Positions 25,251 through 34,075 of a stretch of 64,000 bases of DNA are shown here, one piece after another. Under the pieces are notes generated by a model. The model was not told the origin of the DNA and did not search any database. It worked only from the letters and a program-made list of their open reading frames with translations. This stretch comes from a virus: positions 1-64,000 of the IMG/VR virus record IMGVR_UViG_3300003323_001224; one strand, given 5' to 3'. Each line of letters starts with the position of its first letter. The first letter of the stretch is position 1. Position numbers and translations under genes: made by a program.

Positions 25251-27254
25251 ATGTATTATCCCATTGAGAACGGGACCGTGGAGGTCATACAGGACTATCC
25301 CTGTCAACTGCCCCCTGTTGGCTATGGAAAGAATAGGCTGACGGGCGAAGTGGAATACGTAGGTATTGTAAAGACCGATGCAAAGAAGGAAAAACAAAAA
25401 TGGAAAAGGTTTGAACTGCCGAAGGATTATGAGAAGAAAAAGAAACAGGAAGAGCAGCGCCAAAAGGAAGAACCAGATCATTATAATCCTGACCTGGAAA
25501 AGATCCGGACACAACATTGGAAATACCGCCTCTGCGGTTTTTGGTTATATATAAATGGCATACCGACCTACATTCCGCCGTCCTATTATATGTATCTGCA
25601 ATGGTGCCCGCTGGATATTGGTTACCCGGCTTATCGTGATACGGATAGGAGATTTTTTTATGTATGGGAATATTGCGTGGAAGATCCGCGCTGTGCTGGT
25701 CTGATTGATATTGAACGCCGACGGATGGGAAAAACCTATAAGAGCGGGTCTATATTACTAGACAGAACATCGATAGCCAGCCACCACCACGGCGGTATAC
25801 AAAGCAAGACAGGACAGGATGCCAAGGCGGTCTTTTTAAAGACAGTAGTTCCGTTTTTTAAAAAATACCCTGATTTCTTTCGGCCAGTATTTGATCAATC
25901 CAAGGGTATGTCACCGACCACTGAGCTAAGGTTTTTTCAGACCAGTATTAAAGGCAAACGCGCCAGCGAGATCGTCGATGCGCCTGAATTGGAATCATGG
26001 ATTGATTGGGGAACAGCAGAACCTTTTCATTATGACGGATCGAAGTTGAATACTTATGTGTGCGATGAATTTGGCAAAACCCTTGAATCGAGCGTTGTTG
26101 ACCGTTGGGATGTAGTCCGCTTCTGTTTAGATCAAGATGGAGATTGGTGCGGTAAAGCTCTCTTTACTTCTACAATAGAAGAGATGGAGAACGGCGGGGT
26201 AGATGCGAAAAAATTATGGGAAAATAGCAATCCCGCTGATAGAAATGAGAATGACAGAACCAAAACAGGACTATACAGATTTTTCTTACCTGCATACGAA
26301 ACGACATATTTTGATGAATATGGTATGCCAGAAGTTGAGAGAGCAAAAACTTTCTACCTGAATGAACGGGCGGGCTTGGTGAAGGACCCAAGACAGTTGT
26401 CATCTATCATTAGAAAGAATCCTTTCTCGATTGAAGAGGCATTTCGAATCGATGGAGATACGTGTTTATTCGATGCGATGAAATTAAATGATCAACTGGA
26501 TTTTTTGTCCTGGCGAGAGAACATAACAGAACGTGGAAACTTCGAATGGGAGAATGGAGAACGTTACACAAAAGTGGTTTGGAAGAAAAATGCGAACGGT
26601 AGATTTGAGATGCCTGTCGGTTTTCATTTCGACAATCCAAACGAAGTAAAAAAGATTAATGATCAGTTTATACCCCAGAATAATGTTCGGTTTGTATGCG
26701 GATGCGACCCTTTTAAATATGACCGCGTAAAAGATCAGCGCCGTTCCGATTGCGCGGCATTTGTATTCCAAAAATTCTCCCCAGGAGATGATACGTTTAA
26801 TGATTCGTTTGTTTGTAGATACAAACATAGGGCACCAACCACGGGCATGCAATATGATGATGTCATTAAGATGTGTTGGTATTTCGGCTGTCAGTGCCTT
26901 TTTGAATGCAATATCGATAACTGGAAAGAATATTTTAGGAATGCACATTGTTGGGCATTCCTGATGATCTTACCTGGAGAATCAGATCCGGGTCTTTACG
27001 CCGATGGAGGCGGTAAAACCCATCAGCTAATATGCGACTTGACTGAAGATTATATTGATAAGAATATTAAAAAGGTACTGTTTAAAGCGATGATTGAGGA
27101 TTGGTTGCTGTTTAAGTTGGACAAGACAACCGACTTCGATGAAACCATGGGCGCCGGCTATACATTGATTGCAGCTCGAAAGAAGCTCTACAGAAAAAAT
27201 GGAGATATCCAGCGTGACCTGACAGACTTTTTCAGAATTTATAAAGCAAGTTAA
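25251..27254 (+). CDS. terL: Terminase large subunit
   Basis: 667 residues, the usual length for a crAss-like TerL. The N-terminal region has G-I-P-T-Y-I-P-P-S-Y-Y-M-Y-L-Q-W and a Walker-A-like loop I-E-R-R-R-M-G-K-T-Y-K-S near residue 160; Walker B follows as Y-V-C-D-E-F-G near residue 278. A C-terminal nuclease half contains acidic clusters including F-V-C-G-C-D-P. It translocates DNA into proheads through the portal encoded just downstream. Codons 611-620 are matched by a CRISPR spacer in this same genome. Confidence 0.85.
   Translation: MYYPIENGTVEVIQDYPCQLPPVGYGKNRLTGEVEYVGIVKTDAKKEKQKWKRFELPKDYEKKKKQEEQRQKEEPDHYNPDLEKIRTQHWKYRLCGFWLYINGIPTYIPPSYYMYLQWCPLDIGYPAYRDTDRRFFYVWEYCVEDPRCAGLIDIERRRMGKTYKSGSILLDRTSIASHHHGGIQSKTGQDAKAVFLKTVVPFFKKYPDFFRPVFDQSKGMSPTTELRFFQTSIKGKRASEIVDAPELESWIDWGTAEPFHYDGSKLNTYVCDEFGKTLESSVVDRWDVVRFCLDQDGDWCGKALFTSTIEEMENGGVDAKKLWENSNPADRNENDRTKTGLYRFFLPAYETTYFDEYGMPEVERAKTFYLNERAGLVKDPRQLSSIIRKNPFSIEEAFRIDGDTCLFDAMKLNDQLDFLSWRENITERGNFEWENGERYTKVVWKKNANGRFEMPVGFHFDNPNEVKKINDQFIPQNNVRFVCGCDPFKYDRVKDQRRSDCAAFVFQKFSPGDDTFNDSFVCRYKHRAPTTGMQYDDVIKMCWYFGCQCLFECNIDNWKEYFRNAHCWAFLMILPGESDPGLYADGGGKTHQLICDLTEDYIDKNIKKVLFKAMIEDWLLFKLDKTTDFDETMGAGYTLIAARKKLYRKNGDIQRDLTDFFRIYKAS
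27081..27110 (+). other. Protospacer-like site in terL (28/30 to a spacer of this genome)
   Basis: Matches the crRNA-sense spacer at 45505-45476 at 28 of 30 positions; the two differences (TTT/TTC and GCG/GCA) are synonymous. The 5' flank ends TACTG and the 3' flank is TTTAAG. The crRNA is sense to terL mRNA, so it could pair only with the template DNA strand. Confidence 0.85.
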
Positions 27255-27782
27255 ATGGAACAAGAAGTTTGGAAAGACATCCAGGGCTATGAAGGATATT
27301 ATCAAATTTCGAATCTCGGCAGGTGCAAATCTTTAGCGAAGACTGTTCGTGGTAGGCGTGGCGCACTTGCGGAGAGGATATTAAAGCCACAATTTAATGG
27401 GCATTATTATCACCTCAGATTATCAAAGGATTCAATTTGCATGATGCATCTTTTGCATCGACTAATTGCTACGGCTTTTATCCCTAATCCTAAAAATCTT
27501 CCAGTAGTCAATCATTTAGATGGGGATAAGCTAAATAACAAAGTTTCAAATTTGGAATGGACAACTATTGGTGATAATACGCGGCATGCCATTAATGAGC
27601 TGGGAATTGTCTTGGGTGGTGAAAAACATCATGCAGCTAAGCTGACAGAAAAGAAAGTTAAGAAAATAATAGAGCTGGCAAATACAGGCCTATCCCATAG
27701 CAAAATAGCTAAAATGTTCAGTGTCAGCAGGCCGAATATAAGTTATATCGCTAGGGGTGCGACGTGGAAACATGTAAAATAA
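27255..27782 (+). CDS. HNH homing-type endonuclease (NUMOD4-HNH-HTH)
   Basis: 175 residues in the classic order: NUMOD4 (W-K-D-I-Q-G-Y-E-G-Y-Y-Q-I-S-N-L-G-R) at 6-23, HNH region (H-R-L-I-A-T-A-F-I-P-N-P and V-N-H-L-D-G-D-K-L-N-N) at about 72-100, and a C-terminal repeat helix-turn-helix (L-S-H-S-K-I-A-K-M-F-S-V-S-R-P). Free-standing nucleases like this nick DNA near their own insertion site. It is wedged between terL and portal, and its first four codons repeat those of the portal gene. Confidence 0.85.
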   Translation: MEQEVWKDIQGYEGYYQISNLGRCKSLAKTVRGRRGALAERILKPQFNGHYYHLRLSKDSICMMHLLHRLIATAFIPNPKNLPVVNHLDGDKLNNKVSNLEWTTIGDNTRHAINELGIVLGGEKHHAAKLTEKKVKKIIELANTGLSHSKIAKMFSVSRPNISYIARGATWKHVK

Positions 27783-27790
27783 TTTAAATC

Positions 27791-30136
27791 ATGGAACAAG
27801 AACAATTATTTCAGGCATATCCTTCCCATAACATCGATCCAAGAAAGAAAGATAAAGCATGGGCTATGCAATATCTCAAGGCCGGATGGTATGACTGGAA
27901 TTATACTATACCACGTACCATATTTTACAACTCTGCGGATAAGTACGAGGAACTTCGACTATACGCCAACGGGAAACAACCAATTTCGAAATATAAGAAG
28001 CTTATGGGCGTAGATGAACAGACAAACCAGACATACCTCAATCTGGATTGGTCTGTTCGTCCTTTCATCGCGCAAAAGCGAGATGTTGCTATTAGCAAAA
28101 TGATGCAGCAGGGACATACGATTGTTGCAACACCGATAGATCCTACGGCCAAAGCAGAGCTGGATAAATTCTTTGCGGAAGTTAAGGCCAAGATCGCCAT
28201 GCGGCAGGTATTGGAACAACAGAACCCAGAGTTGGCACAGCATCCCATGCTCCAGCCACAACCTGGTGAGCCTGTCGATTGGGAAGAAATGCAGATGAGG
28301 ATAGATTTTGGTGAGCAATTCAACCGTGCCAAGGATGCGGAAGAAGCCATACAGTTGGGCTTTTATGAGAATAGTCTTGAACAATTCATAAAAAAACTTT
28401 ATGAAGATCTTTTCGATCTCGGTGTGGCCGGTTACAGAGAATGGCTGGGAGATGATAACAAGCCAAAATTCCGAAATGTAAATCCGGAGGCCGTTGTTAC
28501 CAGTATATGCAAGTGGGCCGATTTCAGAGATATGATCCATGCAGGTGAGGCCATTGACGTATCGGTCATCGACTTGGCTGAGTTGGAAGAAGATGGAAAG
28601 CCGGTATTCACGGAAGAGCAGATCCAGAATATCATTAACAACGTCGCAGGGAAATGGAGCAACCCTTCTATGGTTGGCAGGAGCACCAACTATTTCAAGC
28701 CATACGATAAATGGAAGGCAAAAGTCTTGGATATGGAATTCTATTCTTATAATGATTATGATTATAAGATCGGCAAAGATAGCCGTGGCAATACCAGGGT
28801 GAGCAGAGAAGAATACCGGGATAAGCCTTCTGAGAAGACTACGCGCAAAAGGATTAAGGTGGTATATTGTTGCAAATGGGTGATAGGGACCGACTATGCA
28901 TACGATTTCTATCTTAAAGAAGATATGAAACGTTCAGTTGATCCGAAGAAAAAGGCAGAAACGCAGCTCAGCTTCCGTTTTATTGCGACTAACTTTTATG
29001 AAATGCGGGCGCTTGGAATGATGGAAAGGCTTCGACCATTGATTGATGAATATCAGATCGATATTTATAAAGTACAGAACATAGCTAATCGTATTGTACC
29101 CAACGGATGGTGGATAGATTTAGATGCGTTGGAAAATGTGGCGCTCAATAAAGGCGGGGAAAATATGAAGCCAATCGATTTGATACAAATGTTTATGGAG
29201 ACAGGTGTATTGGTGGGGAGATCACAGGGCGTCATGGGCGATAACGTCAACTATAAGCCCATTATCCCCATTCAAAATTCAATAGCCGCCGAGCTGGTAG
29301 CCTACTACCAGAAAATGGAAATCACCATGAACCAGATTCAGGCAATGATAGGCTTGAACGATATTACCGATGCCAGTACTCCAAATCCAAAATTGCTAAA
29401 TGGGGTTGCAACCATGATGGATCAGGGTACTAACAATTCCCTGTATCCAATGATACAAGCCAAAAAGCATCTGATGACCCTGTTAGCTAATGATGTTTTA
29501 ATTCGAATACAACAAGGTCTGCGCAAAGGGGGCGTAGCGGGATATGCTCCGGCATTGAATACGAACACGCTCAAATTTATTCAAGTTTCCGAAACGCTAA
29601 CGCTTCGCGATTACGGTATTATGTTGGAAGAAAAGCCGACAGATGAACAGAAGCAGATGTTGATACAACAAATGCAATTTGATATTCAAAATGGATTCCT
29701 GGATACCAGCGATGTGTTTTACGTTATTAATGTCTATAACATCAAACAGGCACAACAAATATTGGCGTATCGGGCCAAACGGAATAAACAGGCAATTGAG
29801 CAACAGAAGCAAGCCGCGGCAGCACAGACGATACAAGGGCAACAGCAGAGCGCGATGCTATCCGCCCAAGCTGCCCAGCAATTGGAAATGATCAAGCACC
29901 GAAATGCGATGGAATTGCAGCAATTGAAAGGCGTCCAGGCGCTGGATGAAATTCGCTTAAAAATGGGTATGCAGGCGGCCTCAACAACAGAAACGAATCA
30001 AACGAAGGTTGCTACACAAATGATAGCTGCTCAATCACAAGAGAAGATGCAGAAGCGGGACTTGGGCATGCCGGAAGAGGAAGAACCTGGAGAGATTGCC
30101 ATGGAGAGAAATATACCTGAAGAAGAGATGATGTAA
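27791..30136 (+). CDS. Portal protein
   Basis: 781 residues directly downstream of terL (apart from the inserted HNH gene). Mixed alpha/beta core with W-S-V-R-P-F-I-A-Q-K-R near residue 90, an acidic E-L-E-E-D region, a long helical stem region around 500-560 and a Gln-rich coiled C-terminus that would form the portal crown. Size and position match crAss-like portals. It forms the dodecameric DNA gate that docks TerL and the tail. Confidence 0.75.
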   Translation: MEQEQLFQAYPSHNIDPRKKDKAWAMQYLKAGWYDWNYTIPRTIFYNSADKYEELRLYANGKQPISKYKKLMGVDEQTNQTYLNLDWSVRPFIAQKRDVAISKMMQQGHTIVATPIDPTAKAELDKFFAEVKAKIAMRQVLEQQNPELAQHPMLQPQPGEPVDWEEMQMRIDFGEQFNRAKDAEEAIQLGFYENSLEQFIKKLYEDLFDLGVAGYREWLGDDNKPKFRNVNPEAVVTSICKWADFRDMIHAGEAIDVSVIDLAELEEDGKPVFTEEQIQNIINNVAGKWSNPSMVGRSTNYFKPYDKWKAKVLDMEFYSYNDYDYKIGKDSRGNTRVSREEYRDKPSEKTTRKRIKVVYCCKWVIGTDYAYDFYLKEDMKRSVDPKKKAETQLSFRFIATNFYEMRALGMMERLRPLIDEYQIDIYKVQNIANRIVPNGWWIDLDALENVALNKGGENMKPIDLIQMFMETGVLVGRSQGVMGDNVNYKPIIPIQNSIAAELVAYYQKMEITMNQIQAMIGLNDITDASTPNPKLLNGVATMMDQGTNNSLYPMIQAKKHLMTLLANDVLIRIQQGLRKGGVAGYAPALNTNTLKFIQVSETLTLRDYGIMLEEKPTDEQKQMLIQQMQFDIQNGFLDTSDVFYVINVYNIKQAQQILAYRAKRNKQAIEQQKQAAAAQTIQGQQQSAMLSAQAAQQLEMIKHRNAMELQQLKGVQALDEIRLKMGMQAASTTETNQTKVATQMIAAQSQEKMQKRDLGMPEEEEPGEIAMERNIPEEEMM

Positions 30137-30146
30137 TGTGGAAACG

Positions 30147-30174
30147 AGTGTCGATTTCGGTCAGATTTAAATCG
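30147..30174 (+). repeat. Shared intergenic motif, copy 2 (5' of scaffold/capsid operon)
   Basis: Starts AGTGTC, then TTTCGGTC and GATTT; 22 of 28 bases match 11178-11205. TCGGT here can pair with ACCGA about 25 bases downstream, a different pairing from copy 1 that still gives a hairpin. It lies between portal and the small gene preceding the scaffold. Confidence 0.45.
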
Positions 30175-30216
30175 AAAAATTACCGATAGCTTCCATGGTG
30201 CTTAATAATTTTGAAG

Positions 30217-30543
30217 ATGCCAGAATACTATAAAAAAGTAGTCTGTAAGCAATTCACGCTCACGCCTGCCGAAAAAGAGGCTATTGATACTGGATGTACC
30301 ATCTACTTTGAAGGACAGCCCGTGAAGCAATCCGGGGGCGGTAGATACCACATATTATTACCTCTTGAAGACCGGTTATACCCCGTGCATGAGACCGACT
30401 GGATAATTAAGCATCCTGCGGTCGAGATTAAAAGAGACCACGAGTTTCGCGCTCAATATATAGAAGTAGAAGCGTTTGATCCTATTGCCACACAACAGAA
30501 GCTAGAGGCTTTCATGCGCGATAAAAACCAACAATCATTATGA
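30217..30543 (+). CDS. Hypothetical protein in capsid operon (108 aa)
   Basis: ATG at 30217 is preferred over an in-frame TTG two codons earlier. Beta-rich small protein containing F-E-G-Q-P-V-K-Q-S-G-G-G-R-Y-H. Its stop overlaps the scaffold start by 4 bases, so it is co-translated with scaffold and may be a minor capsid or assembly factor. Confidence 0.55.
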   Translation: MPEYYKKVVCKQFTLTPAEKEAIDTGCTIYFEGQPVKQSGGGRYHILLPLEDRLYPVHETDWIIKHPAVEIKRDHEFRAQYIEVEAFDPIATQQKLEAFMRDKNQQSL

Positions 30544-31664
30544 ATAAGTTTTTTGCCGATGAGGCGACTCCCGCAGGGGGTGGTGCGGCGCTTGATATCG
30601 CAGCGGCGCTTGCTAAGAATGGGGTTATGACAACAGAAGATACTGCACCTGAGATCCCCAATATCGTGATCAGTACACATAAAGAAGAAAAACTTGCGGA
30701 CGCTGAACCGGCTAAATCTGAACCAGCTCCAGCACCAGCTCCGCAGGAAACTACAATAGAAAAGCCTGTCGAAAGTGCCGCCCCTGAAACAGTACCAGCG
30801 GTAAGTGATTGGCGAGAAGAATTAAAAAGGGCCGAAAAGGCGGAAATCCTTAAAGAACTTGGGTTCGATGAAAGAATGATTGGTTTTTATAACACCTGGG
30901 CAACCGGTGGGGATGTCGGGAATTACCTCAAAGCCGTTTCGATCGACTATACAAAAATGACCCCCGAACAGCTGTTGAAACAACAATTGTTTGAAAGCTA
31001 TCCTGAATTTTCGGCAGAAGATCTTGAAGAGCTTTTTAGGGCAAAAGTGGTAGATCAGTATAAGCTTGACCCGGAAGTTTATTCCGAACAAGAGGTAAGA
31101 AGAGGCAAATTGCTATTGCAAGCAGATGCAAAAGCAATTCGCGAAAGTATGATTGAAAAACAAAAACAATACATACTTAGTGCAAAGCCTCCCCAGATGC
31201 CGGATTATCGTAAAGAGGCAGAAGAGCAGGCAAAGGCGCGGGATGAGGCCAATATGAAAGTGCTAGAAGAATACAAAGCAGCACTCAATAACCATCCTGC
31301 CACAAAAGAGTTGGTAAATAATAAGCGGTTGGTAATAGGACAAGGCGAAGATACCTTTAACTATGAGGTATCTGATCCAGGTAAAGCACTCGCAGTACTC
31401 CAAGATCCACGCTTATGGGCACAAAGCATTTGGAACGCAGATGGGACTCCTAATATAGAGCGACAACTTTTTTTAGCTGCTGCTGTACTCGATCATGAAG
31501 CCGTTGCGCGGGAGATTTTTAAAGCCGGAAAGGCGATAGGAGCCAAACAAGTCATCGAACCCATTGAGAATGCGAAAAAGATGGAAAACCCATCAACTAC
31601 GAGCGGGCCTGCCCTAACACCTGCGCAGGCGCTGGCAAAAAATGGCGTTCTCACTCACGGATAA
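30540..31664 (+). CDS. Putative scaffolding protein (374 aa)
   Basis: Sits directly before the capsid gene. Highly charged and helical, with a long Pro/Ala/Glu-rich disordered N-terminal third, coiled-coil-like middle and helical C-terminus, as expected for a capsid scaffold. Curiously, nearly the same motif A-L-A-K-N-G-V-[ML]-T occurs at both ends (about residues 22-30 and 364-372), which may be a capsid-docking element present twice per chain. Confidence 0.65.
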   Translation: MNKFFADEATPAGGGAALDIAAALAKNGVMTTEDTAPEIPNIVISTHKEEKLADAEPAKSEPAPAPAPQETTIEKPVESAAPETVPAVSDWREELKRAEKAEILKELGFDERMIGFYNTWATGGDVGNYLKAVSIDYTKMTPEQLLKQQLFESYPEFSAEDLEELFRAKVVDQYKLDPEVYSEQEVRRGKLLLQADAKAIRESMIEKQKQYILSAKPPQMPDYRKEAEEQAKARDEANMKVLEEYKAALNNHPATKELVNNKRLVIGQGEDTFNYEVSDPGKALAVLQDPRLWAQSIWNADGTPNIERQLFLAAAVLDHEAVAREIFKAGKAIGAKQVIEPIENAKKMENPSTTSGPALTPAQALAKNGVLTHG

Positions 31665-31704
31665 GTCTGGCCCAATACCATTAATATATTAAACTCTACC
31701 AGAC

Positions 31705-33054
31705 ATGGCAGCAGGAGCACAAGGCACCTTAAACAAAGCGTTTATCAGTGCCATTTCTTTCCTCGATCAAAGGGACATCAACCCCAATTTATTGAATATT
31801 CAGCGGGACGATCAGTTTACGGATATTATGAAACTGGTGGGTCGGTACAAAGAGGCAAAGGTGCCGACTTATAACCATTTCGTCAACAACCCCGTATTTG
31901 CGACGGGAACAATATCCTCAGTGTCCAGCGGATATGGTACGGCCATCATGACCGTCGTCCTCACTTCCGCGACATCTGGTTATGCACGTGTAGGTGATCT
32001 TGCACGTTCAAATAATACTAACATGGTGGGGCAACAGGCATGGGTCTCCCAGGTTACAAGTGTATCCGGAGTGGATACCATCAAATTACAGTCGGTCAAT
32101 AATATGCCGCTGTATGGCGTTGCTAACGATATCCTATCTTTCTCCTCCAACGCGTTTGGTGAAAAATCCGATGCGCCGGTCAACCGGAAATATGGCGTAA
32201 CCCGGTACGTCAATCAGGTGCAAATCTTCCGTGAAGTGGATGAGATCACAGATGTACAGAAAGTTTCCAAGGTGGAAATTACGGTTGAGGGGCAACCGTA
32301 TTATACGCCCGTTCAGCACATCTATAAGTTGATTGCACTGAATGGTTTTATTTCTGCGCAAATGATCATTGGCGTGCAGTCATCTACACTCTTCTCGGAT
32401 GCTGCACCTTATTTAGCTGACGCTAACGGGAATCCCATTCAAACGACCATGGGGCTCGACGAGTATGTCACCACCTATGGGATGACCAGCACTGTTACCA
32501 CATTGGGGACAGTTGGCTTCACGGATGTGAATAATCTCATCGACAATTTCCTTTCGAAGAAGGCGCCTCATCAGTATATGGGGTGGGGCGGCAGTAAATC
32601 TAAACGTCCATATGATGTATGGTTAAAGAATCTCGGCTCATCTGGCGTCAATTCAGTACGTATGGTGGTCGATGGAAAAAGTGTGGATATGGAAGTTGAT
32701 CAATTTTCTTATGGAAATTTCGAATTTCAATTCATTAACCTTCCCATTTTTGACCAGCCGGAATTAATGGGACCCACCGTGCTGCCTGATGTTAATGGTT
32801 CCATTTATTGGACGCCAAAAGATAAGATTCAGGTCGTCGGCGGAGGTATGGAAGCACGTATGCAGATCAGGTATCTTCCAAAGGCGATGGCGGGTGGCAC
32901 CAGCATAAGTAATGGTATCATTACGGAATGGAATACCGGTGCACTGGCGCCCATTCCGACCAATGATTCCATGTACTGGCGTACAAACTGGTATACTAAC
33001 CAGGGCCTGGAAGTTTTGGGGGCCACCGTCTTTCAAAAGCAAAGAGTGGTTTAA
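31705..33054 (+). CDS. Major capsid protein
   Basis: 449 residues, following scaffold, with an N-terminus like crAss-like capsid proteins (G-T-L-N-K-A-F-I-S-A-I-S-F-L-D-Q-R-D-I-N-P-N) and a long beta-rich HK97-type body ending in a Q-R-V-V tail. It is isolated by about 40 bases from the scaffold and closed by a strong hairpin terminator, as expected for a highly expressed coat gene. Confidence 0.75.
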   Translation: MAAGAQGTLNKAFISAISFLDQRDINPNLLNIQRDDQFTDIMKLVGRYKEAKVPTYNHFVNNPVFATGTISSVSSGYGTAIMTVVLTSATSGYARVGDLARSNNTNMVGQQAWVSQVTSVSGVDTIKLQSVNNMPLYGVANDILSFSSNAFGEKSDAPVNRKYGVTRYVNQVQIFREVDEITDVQKVSKVEITVEGQPYYTPVQHIYKLIALNGFISAQMIIGVQSSTLFSDAAPYLADANGNPIQTTMGLDEYVTTYGMTSTVTTLGTVGFTDVNNLIDNFLSKKAPHQYMGWGGSKSKRPYDVWLKNLGSSGVNSVRMVVDGKSVDMEVDQFSYGNFEFQFINLPIFDQPELMGPTVLPDVNGSIYWTPKDKIQVVGGGMEARMQIRYLPKAMAGGTSISNGIITEWNTGALAPIPTNDSMYWRTNWYTNQGLEVLGATVFQKQRVV

Positions 33055-33077
33055 TCTCAGTATCCCTTCCACATACA

Positions 33078-33103
33078 GAGGAAGAGCCCGTAAGCTCTTC
33101 CTC
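33078..33103 (+). terminator. Strong hairpin after capsid gene
   Basis: GAGGAAGAGC, loop CCGTAA, GCTCTTCCTC: a perfect 10-bp stem 24 bases after the capsid stop codon. The downstream tract is A-rich rather than T-rich, so it may set the 3' end of a capsid mRNA by pausing or RNA stability. Confidence 0.7.
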
Positions 33104-33128
33104 ATCTAATAAACCAAAAATCAAATCT

Positions 33129-34007
33129 ATGCTTCGCATTTACAAGGACCTGAACAATATTTCACCCGAGCTGCGGAAAAAACTAAATGAAGAACTAAAA
33201 GCAGTAGGCAAGATTGTAAAATATAAGTTTTACATCGCAAAAAAGAACCCCGATCCCGAGCACAAGCCTAATGAAGAGTATCTCTATCCTGCTCTTTATA
33301 CTCTTACCCCGGTCGTATTCTTTATCCCGGATGGAGAAGATAGGCGACAAGTAAGGATCGGACTGTTTGATACTATTGTGAGAAACAAAGATCAGGACGA
33401 GGAAAAATTCAATAGGGTGGCTTTGCATAATAGAGATGAAGGTATCCTAACCTTGGACCTGACACAACGAGAACATCAGGAGATGTTTGAATATTTGGAA
33501 CTTCATCCGAAAAATGAAAATGGTTTTTTCCGAGATAAGAACATCCCTGCCATGTTCTGCCGTATCGATGAGCTAAAGGAAGCTAAACAACGTTTGCGTA
33601 CACGGGAAATGAGGGGGCAGGCTATGATGGTGGCAACAAGATTAGACGAAGAAACGACGCGCAGTTTCGCCGCTGCAATGAACTGGAACGACTTGGATGA
33701 CTATGAAATCTTAAAGGATAAGATCACTACACTAGCTGATCAAGATCCTGAGTTTTTCAGAAAAGTAATTGATGATCCTTCTTTGGAGTTTAGAGCGACC
33801 GTCAAAAGAGCCATAGATGCAAATATTGTTAGTTGGCATCCGGCTGAAGGTAAATTAACCTGGACCTCTAATAATGGCACTATTTGCGTATTAGATCGTA
33901 ACAGTGCCGAAAAATATATTGAATCATTGGGCGAATGGCTAATGACCTCTAAGAACGGCCCTGAAACATTTAAAAAGATCAAAGCACTTCTTAGCGGCAA
34001 GGCCTAG
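33129..34007 (+). CDS. Putative virion structural protein (292 aa)
   Basis: Charged, mixed alpha/beta protein downstream of capsid; the N-terminal R-I-Y-K-D-L-N-N-I-S-P-E-L and a central D-E-E-K-F-N-R-V-A-L-H-N-R are the most distinctive stretches. Position matches a conserved post-capsid structural gene of crAss-like phages. Ends in TAG. Confidence 0.5.
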   Translation: MLRIYKDLNNISPELRKKLNEELKAVGKIVKYKFYIAKKNPDPEHKPNEEYLYPALYTLTPVVFFIPDGEDRRQVRIGLFDTIVRNKDQDEEKFNRVALHNRDEGILTLDLTQREHQEMFEYLELHPKNENGFFRDKNIPAMFCRIDELKEAKQRLRTREMRGQAMMVATRLDEETTRSFAAAMNWNDLDDYEILKDKITTLADQDPEFFRKVIDDPSLEFRATVKRAIDANIVSWHPAEGKLTWTSNNGTICVLDRNSAEKYIESLGEWLMTSKNGPETFKKIKALLSGKA

Positions 34008-34075
34008 CAATTGTTTAGATTTTGATTTTGGTTTATCGCTTTGTCTTCACCTGGCGATTTTATTAAAGATAGAAA

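Noticed and set aside
28411-28436. Partial similarity of a spacer (45542-45571) to the portal gene
   Set aside because: Needs a gap and ends after about 14 bases; not significant.
32763-32792. Eleven-base match of a spacer (44624-44653) start to the capsid gene
   Set aside because: The match ends after 11 bases and the rest is random; matches of this length are expected by chance.
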